DNA of 9,501 nucleotides from assembly GCA_003241215.1 (NCBI GenBank), contig QFOL01000141.1, forward strand, positions 1 through 9,501, in the 5' to 3' direction. Made by a program: the position numbers and the translations under genes. The first letter of the stretch is position 1. The number at the start of each line of letters is the position of its first letter. Under the pieces are notes generated by a model. That model was not told the origin of the DNA. It made no database searches and was given only the letters and a program-made list of their open reading frames with translations. Shown here in pieces: positions 6,174-9,501 of the stretch. Source of the DNA: Agrobacterium fabrum (GTDB lineage: Bacteria > Pseudomonadota > Alphaproteobacteria > Rhizobiales > Rhizobiaceae).

Positions 6174-7223
6174 CTTGTTTGGCGTTGCGCGATAGTCTTC
6201 TAGCTTCTTTATCGCCTCTTCGGCGAGGGCAGCTTTGCCGCCGAGATAGTGAGCATCAAGTATGCCTTCGACGTCTTTGAGGCTATGGCCGGTGATCGCT
6301 GCGATCTGCGCCACTGAGCACCCTGCGATCGCCAGCCGCGTGACGGCCGTGCCGCGCAGGTCGTGGAAGGTTAGATCAGTGATGCTGGCCTTGGCTTTTG
6401 CTTTCGTCCAACTCGTGTTGAACCCGTCGGAAGTCCACGGCCGCTTGTCTCGCTTGTTGGTGAGGATGGTAGGCGAAATCCGCGGCATGCTGTCCAGCAG
6501 CTCTCGCAGCTCGGCGCCAGCCGGTATCTTCACGCGCGCGCCAGTCTTGCCCTGCTTCACCTTGATGTGTGAACCGTCGTAGTCGCTCCATGGGGCCTTG
6601 AGGATGTCTCCCTTACGTTGGCCGGTCCACAGTGCCATGATGACTGCGGCCTTGATCTCGTCGGACGCCACAGCGAATAGGCGCGCCAGTGTTTCGTCGG
6701 TCCAGATGTTTTCGTTTCGATCGACACTGTAAATGCGTCCGCCACGTTCCGCCTGATTTATCGAGATCCGGCCACGGTCCTTTGCCACCGAGAGGATGCG
6801 GGCAAGCACCATCCACGCGAAGTCGGCACTGCGAGGCTTGTCAGCCATGCCATCACGCCACTCCTTGAATTTGCCTCGAGCGCGCTTGTCCTGGATAGCC
6901 ACAAGACTCATCGTGCCGAATGCATCGCGAACTTTATCGATGTAGCGGCTGTATTCCTTCTGCGACTTGGGGGATAGGCCGGTGAAGTCCGTCGATGATT
7001 TGTATTCGGTAATCAGCCGGTTCATGTTGTCTGTCTGGTCGACGAAACGATCCTTCGTGGCTTCGACGAATGCCCGCATGAGCAGCGGATCGCCCGGCTG
7101 CAGCGGACGGCCTGCCTTGTCTTTCAACAGCGGGCCGCCGCGCCAAGCGTAGCAGTATATGATGGTCTTACCGCCGGCGAGCGTCTTCTTGACCCTAGCT
7201 AGACCCTTGAGTTTTTCGCGCAT
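6162..7223 (-). CDS. int: Tyrosine site-specific recombinase (phage-type integrase)
   Basis: This 353-residue enzyme joins and excises the element at the neighbouring tRNA-Arg site by strand exchange through a phosphotyrosine intermediate. All catalytic residues are present (numbered from the preferred start): Arg203 in LWTGQRKGDIL, Lys226 in KQGKTGAR, His287 and Arg290 in FHDLRGTA, His313 in TGHSLKDV, and nucleophile Tyr326 in DAHYLGG. The N-terminus (KLKGLARVKK ... YCYAWRGGPLL) resembles the arm-binding start of rhizobial phage integrases, followed by an SAM-like core-binding helical domain (about 70-165). ATG 7223 has GGGAG ten bases upstream and fits the family start; ATG 7253 (10 residues longer) has GAGG directly abutting the codon, too close for use. 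It overlaps the excisionase-like gene by 29 bp (59 bp with the longer start). The stop lies inside the terminator loop. Confidence 0.95.
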   Translation of the reverse strand: MREKLKGLARVKKTLAGGKTIIYCYAWRGGPLLKDKAGRPLQPGDPLLMRAFVEATKDRFVDQTDNMNRLITEYKSSTDFTGLSPKSQKEYSRYIDKVRDAFGTMSLVAIQDKRARGKFKEWRDGMADKPRSADFAWMVLARILSVAKDRGRISINQAERGGRIYSVDRNENIWTDETLARLFAVASDEIKAAVIMALWTGQRKGDILKAPWSDYDGSHIKVKQGKTGARVKIPAGAELRELLDSMPRISPTILTNKRDKRPWTSDGFNTSWTKAKAKASITDLTFHDLRGTAVTRLAIAGCSVAQIAAITGHSLKDVEGILDAHYLGGKAALAEEAIKKLEDYRATPNKKPA

Positions 7224-7464
7224 TCTGCTCGCGCTCCCATCGTTCGAATTCATCCTCGGTATTGTCGTTTGCGGACTGCAGGCCGCTTATCTCGTCGAGT
7301 TTTGCGTCAATCGCTCGCTTGTCCCATTTGCGAGTGCCGGCAATAGCTGCCGGCATCTTGTAGGTCGATACCCACAGCGAGAACGTTGACTGCCCTATGC
7401 CGAGATAGGCTGCAGCTTCTCTTCTTCCCATGAGGCGAGGGGAGTTGTCATTTGCTGGTGACAT
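7195..7464 (-). CDS. Excisionase-like winged-helix DNA-binding protein
   Basis: The 89-residue protein has the short MerR-like helix-turn-helix of excisionases and AlpA-type regulators: GRREAAAYLGIGQSTFSLWVST (13-34), a basic wing (AGTRKWDKRAIDAKLDEI, 42-59) and a charged C-terminal helix. Such proteins steer integrase toward excision by binding next to the att site; regulation of the operon is an alternative. ATG 7464 is preferred because GGGAGG lies six bases before it; a TTG at 7515 would add 17 residues without a good site. ANDN occurs at residues 4-7 and 65-68, on both sides of the DNA-binding core. It overlaps the 58-residue gene upstream by 17 bp and the integrase downstream, so synthesis of the three is probably coupled. 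The fold call is from motif appearance, not a search. Confidence 0.82.
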   Translation of the reverse strand: MSPANDNSPRLMGRREAAAYLGIGQSTFSLWVSTYKMPAAIAGTRKWDKRAIDAKLDEISGLQSANDNTEDEFERWEREQNARKTQGSS

Positions 7465-7624
7465 GGCTGGCCTCCCGCGATTCAGCAGGCGCATATCGCC
7501 TCGCCCTTGCGACAATCAGCATTTCCTTCTGAAACTGCTCTGTCGATATCTTTCCAGACCGATGATCACCACGGATGTTTGCTTCCGCCGTATCTATCAT
7601 CTCTGGCGTCAAGTCGTCGCTCAC
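7448..7624 (-). CDS. Unknown 58-residue protein, GTG start
   Basis: A 58-residue reading frame starts at GTG 7624, three bases after the stop of the upstream gene, behind AGGAGGGC about six bases away, one of the strongest ribosome sites here. It reads MSDDLTPEMIDTAEANIRGD then HRSGKISTEQFQKEMLIVARARRYAP and ends ESREASHVTSK. It is charged, helix-prone and soluble, with no signal or membrane span; the ISTEQFQKEMLIV part looks like a short helical hairpin. The last codons overlap the excisionase-like start. I do not recognise a family. Evidence for coding is the ribosome site, tight packing in the operon, and consistent codon use; it fills what would otherwise be the only real gap in the gene row. 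Confidence 0.72.
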   Translation of the reverse strand: MSDDLTPEMIDTAEANIRGDHRSGKISTEQFQKEMLIVARARRYAPAESREASHVTSK

Positions 7625-7627
7625 GTC

Positions 7628-8284
7628 TCAGCCCTCCTGTTTTGCGGGTGCTGGGGGGAGAGGCTCAAAGCGACCATCATTGAATTCGTATTCAGGGCGA
7701 ACCCACGTCTGACCATCCTCGCCCAGGTAGACCACGACTTTCTCATTATCCAGATCGCCATCGACTTGTAGTCGGCCGCGCGCCATCACCGTGTAGGTCG
7801 AGCCGCGCTTTTTGTGACGATATCGCTCTTGCGCCACGTCCTGCACCTGTGCGGAGATGGCGGAGCGGATGGCTGCGTGATTGTCTGCCAGCCATTCCAC
7901 AGCATCGTTATTGTTGACGGCCCAATCCGAATTACTTTCCAAGTACCCATCGGGGTCGTCGTCATCCAGCGGGCGTCGATCCTCGATCTGAGGCATCGTA
8001 GGCACCTTCACTGCCACGGATGGCGTGGGCTGTTGCGGTCGGTCGTAGAGCATTTGAGCATCGGGATGGCGTGTCTTCCAGTCGCTTCCGGAACCGCTAT
8101 CGATGTATTGAAAACCGTGGCCGTCGAAGTCGTGGCGTACTGCCACCGGCTCCGCAGCGGACAGGGCGTTTTCGAGGGCGGCGCGGATCGTGCGCTTCTG
8201 CCACCCCCTGTCGCAGCTTGCGAACGTGATATCCTGCCGAGCCATCTCCTCGGCGGCCTTCTCGACCATCTCATCAGTTACCAT
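7628..8284 (-). CDS. Phage accessory protein with DUF1653-like C-terminal module
   Basis: The 218-residue protein looks mosaic. Residues 1-45 (MVTDEMVEKAAEEM ... RTIRAALENALSAAEP) match a start common to many phage accessory proteins; 46-84 (EPVAVRHDFDGHGFQYID ... DAQMLYDRP) resembles the recurrent EPVA-to-LY.P phage module; a Pro/Asp-rich linker follows (85-115); the C-terminus RYRHKKRGSTYTVMARG ... VVVYLGEDGQTWVRPEYEF (154-201) looks like DUF1653-type sequences, which have no settled function. ATG 8284 is chosen because AGGAGG (8293-8298) lies eight bases upstream; the open frame to 8392 is a shadow of the upstream gene, which it overlaps by 11 bp. No catalytic residues can be named. Confidence 0.82.
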   Translation of the reverse strand: MVTDEMVEKAAEEMARQDITFASCDRGWQKRTIRAALENALSAAEPVAVRHDFDGHGFQYIDSGSGSDWKTRHPDAQMLYDRPQQPTPSVAVKVPTMPQIEDRRPLDDDDPDGYLESNSDWAVNNNDAVEWLADNHAAIRSAISAQVQDVAQERYRHKKRGSTYTVMARGRLQVDGDLDNEKVVVYLGEDGQTWVRPEYEFNDGRFEPLPPAPAKQEG

Positions 8285-8834
8285 GGTGTTCGCCTCCTGT
8301 GCTGGCAAGGGGTACGGAGAATGGACGCTTCCACGGGCAATACGCGTCTGGCAGCAAAACGTTTGGCATCCAAGCCAGCGGCTCGGCATCAACGTTCAGC
8401 GCATTGATCCATTTCCCGCCCATGAACGCGCCTTGGACTGTGTAGACAAAGCCGCCAGAGGGAATGGAAAGGATGCAATGCTTTCCGTCTTTCGGAGCGC
8501 TATCCATCGAGCGCCATGCTAACTGCCGATGCCTCAGTTCCTCGTTCTCGCGCTGCAATCTTTCGACGGTGTAGATAAGTTCGGTAATGACCGCAGGATT
8601 GACGGCGGCGATGTAGCGGGCGTTAGCCTCACTGTATGGCCCGCATCCAGTTAATGCAGGGCACTTGCCGCCACCATTGAGCATGAAAATCTTACCAGCG
8701 AACGGCTCCGTATGCTCAACCTGATAAGCAGATTCAGCGATTGCAGCCGCTTTGTCGGCAACCTTTTCGCTGTAGACTTCCCACGGTCCCGGCGTCACGC
8801 CTTCCAGCGCCTTCTTAATCTCATCCACGCTCAT
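8274..8834 (-). CDS. Ead/Ea22-like phage protein with DUF551-like C-terminus
   Basis: The 186-residue protein begins with an Ead/Ea22-like region: KKALEGVTPGPWEVYSEK (7-24) and the hallmark EANARYIAAVNPAVITELIYTVERL (69-93), running into a short coiled coil (QRENEELRHRQ, 94-104). The second part, WRSMDSAPKDGKHCILSIP (107-125) followed by a Trp-rich tail ending LAWMPNVLLP, resembles DUF551. Both modules are frequent in accessory regions of temperate phages and their roles are not established. ATG 8834 forms an ATGA overlap with the upstream gene's stop and has GGAGG five bases before it. The Cys58/Cys64 pair (GGKCPALTGCG) could be a small metal site but there are no further ligands nearby. Confidence 0.85.
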   Translation of the reverse strand: MSVDEIKKALEGVTPGPWEVYSEKVADKAAAIAESAYQVEHTEPFAGKIFMLNGGGKCPALTGCGPYSEANARYIAAVNPAVITELIYTVERLQRENEELRHRQLAWRSMDSAPKDGKHCILSIPSGGFVYTVQGAFMGGKWINALNVDAEPLAWMPNVLLPDAYCPWKRPFSVPLASTGGEHHGN

Positions 8835-9043
8835 CTTCTCCTCCCATTATCATTCGCCGCGACGAGCTCGCGCAACTTGGAGGCAATGGCGCGGTTGCGG
8901 CCATCCTTCTTGCGCTCGTGCCATTTGGCGACGGCGACGAGGACGGCCGTCGGTGCGGTTCCGGTTGAAAGGTTGGCTACGACTTCAAGACCGTCGCCGG
9001 GATACGGGGAAGGGGTGTAGGTGGTGTCACGTCTTCTCGACAT
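8831..9043 (-). CDS. Unknown basic 70-residue phage protein ending in AANDN-GRRR
   Basis: The protein is 70 residues and basic: MSRRRDTTYTPSPYPGDGLE, a middle segment ANLSTGTAPTAVLVAVAKWHERKKDGRNRAIASKLRELV that looks like two short helices, then AANDNGRRR. No known family is recognised; a nucleic-acid-binding role is possible from charge alone. ATG 9043 has GAGGAG six bases upstream. The stop forms ATGA with the next start, and the codons for the final GRRR supply that gene's ribosome site, so translation is probably coupled. It is separated from the 45-residue gene upstream by 35 bp. Confidence 0.75.
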   Translation of the reverse strand: MSRRRDTTYTPSPYPGDGLEVVANLSTGTAPTAVLVAVAKWHERKKDGRNRAIASKLRELVAANDNGRRR

Positions 9044-9078
9044 TTGTGTCTCCTCAAGCGGTGGTGGTTGGTGGTGTT

Positions 9079-9216
9079 TCAGTAAGCCCAGATCAGCACT
9101 GCGGTGATGAAGAGCGACAAAGCCAGAAAACTGGCTATGTCCTTCAACAGGTCGGCGTGCTCTTCAGTGATGATCTGCTGGACTGTGGTCGGCTCTTTGA
9201 TGGCAGCCGCGCTCAT
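9079..9216 (-). CDS. Small membrane peptide, 45 residues
   Basis: The 45-residue reading frame is MSAAAIKEPTTVQQIITEEH followed by ADLLKDI and one hydrophobic span ASFLALSLFITAVLIWAY at the C-terminus. The ATG overlaps the upstream stop as ATGA, and GGAGG lies seven bases before it, so it is well supported despite its length. The acidic N-terminus with a C-terminal anchor suggests an inner-membrane peptide. In a phage setting such peptides include superinfection-exclusion factors, holin-like and assembly-accessory peptides, but nothing here singles out one. Confidence 0.7.
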   Translation of the reverse strand: MSAAAIKEPTTVQQIITEEHADLLKDIASFLALSLFITAVLIWAY

Positions 9217-9500
9217 TCGCCGGCCTCCAGCGCCTCGACGCGGCCGACGCGAACGAACACTTCAAAGGTGCCGCCGTGCTCTTTGTGCAGGCGCGCGGCT
9301 TCAACCAGCGCTGAATCGTAGGAGGGATGCTCGAATGGCCACATGCAGGGACGAATGCGTCCAGTGCTGTCGCCGCGGCGGAATACGAAGTGGCCACCGC
9401 CGACTTCCTCGCCGTTGCGCGGCTTCTTGGGGAAGCGGCGCATGTATTCGTATTTCGTCTTGGGCTTGCCGTGCTTCTTGGCCTTGTGGTCCGGGCGCTT
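9213..9500 (-). CDS. Unknown phage protein, 5' end cut by window edge
   Basis: The frame is open from the right window edge to TGA at 9215-9213, giving at least 95 residues. The visible part begins KRPDHKAKKHGKPKTKYEYM, a strongly basic stretch, and continues RRFPKKPRNGEEVGGGHFVFRRGDSTGRI, CMWPFEHPSYDSALVEAARLHKEHGGTFEVFVRV. The ATG at 9443 has no ribosome site (GAAATACGAATAC before it) and the residues upstream look coding, so the true start is probably outside. The pattern (a Lys/Arg-rich start, a conserved-looking aromatic core, and a strand-helix-strand end) is not one I recognise. Its stop overlaps the start of the membrane peptide. Confidence 0.65.
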   Translation of the reverse strand, partial: KRPDHKAKKHGKPKTKYEYMRRFPKKPRNGEEVGGGHFVFRRGDSTGRIRPCMWPFEHPSYDSALVEAARLHKEHGGTFEVFVRVGRVEALEAGE

Positions 9501-9501
9501 C

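Larger units (their letters stand above)
5943..9501. mobile_element. Left end of an integrated prophage or phage-like element (continues past window)
   Basis: The junction is placed at the 3' part of tRNA-Arg (5943-5987). Inside it lie, in order, a complete tyrosine integrase, an excisionase-like protein and a run of short overlapping genes typical of phage early or accessory regions (Ead/Ea22-like, DUF551-like and DUF1653-like modules), all on the minus strand. No structural, replication, conjugation or lysis genes are visible, so whether it is a phage, a satellite or an integrative element cannot be decided here. The other end should carry a second copy of the tRNA 3' segment and lies beyond 9501. 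Confidence 0.85.

Noticed and set aside
7430..8407. Plus-strand open frames opposite the prophage genes
   Set aside because: They run against a continuous minus-strand row of overlapping genes with strong ribosome sites, and their products show no domain.
5943..9501. CRISPR array, toxin-antitoxin pair or dedicated defence system
   Set aside because: No spaced direct repeats were seen, and no small gene pair or nuclease, helicase or sensor motif could be identified in the accessory genes.

Overview
The window reads as chromosomal DNA of a Rhizobiaceae-type alphaproteobacterium (Agrobacterium/Rhizobium group) interrupted at about position 5987 by the left end of an integrated phage-like element. 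The assignment is an inference from the suf gene order, high GC with frequent GCC/GGC/CTG-type codons, a rhizobial mosaic palindrome, and the ANDN-rich small proteins typical of these genomes. No database search was possible.

Region 1 (1-1072, plus strand) is the 3' end of a suf iron-sulfur cluster assembly operon: the last 51 residues of the cysteine desulfurase SufS including its catalytic Cys, a MIP18/DUF59 protein (SufT type), and the A-type carrier SufA. Two small hairpins sit in front of sufA. Region 2 (1141-1227) is a RIME-like double palindrome between convergent genes. Region 3 (1290-4858, minus strand) is a tight operon for a MacAB-type tripartite exporter in split form: periplasmic adaptor, separate ABC ATPase, separate MacB-fold permease, then a small unknown protein. 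No TolC-type outer membrane gene is present. Region 4 (4859-5942) holds a 51-residue single-span membrane protein divergent from the exporter and a single-domain cupin gene of visibly lower GC.

Region 5 (5943-9501) is the mobile part. A 45-bp segment is the exact 3' portion of a tRNA-Arg(TCT) gene, from anticodon loop to CCA, with no matching 5' half: one attachment-site junction. Next to it lies a complete tyrosine integrase whose stop codon is inside the loop of its own terminator. Upstream of it on the same strand, all reading toward the junction, are an excisionase-like winged-helix protein, a 58-residue small protein, two mosaic phage accessory proteins (DUF1653-like tail; Ead/Ea22-like plus DUF551-like), a 70-residue basic protein, a 45-residue membrane peptide and a gene cut by the window edge. 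These overlap by ATGA or short overlaps, each with a strong Shine-Dalgarno sequence in or next to the preceding gene, so integrase is the last gene of a long early transcript.

I see no clear novel defence or metabolic system. The most unusual signals are the recurrent ANDN motif in two small prophage proteins (it matches the start of alphaproteobacterial ssrA degradation tags), the terminator that overlaps the integrase stop, and the tRNA-Arg junction with an inverted copy of its anticodon-loop octamer 42 bp inside the element.
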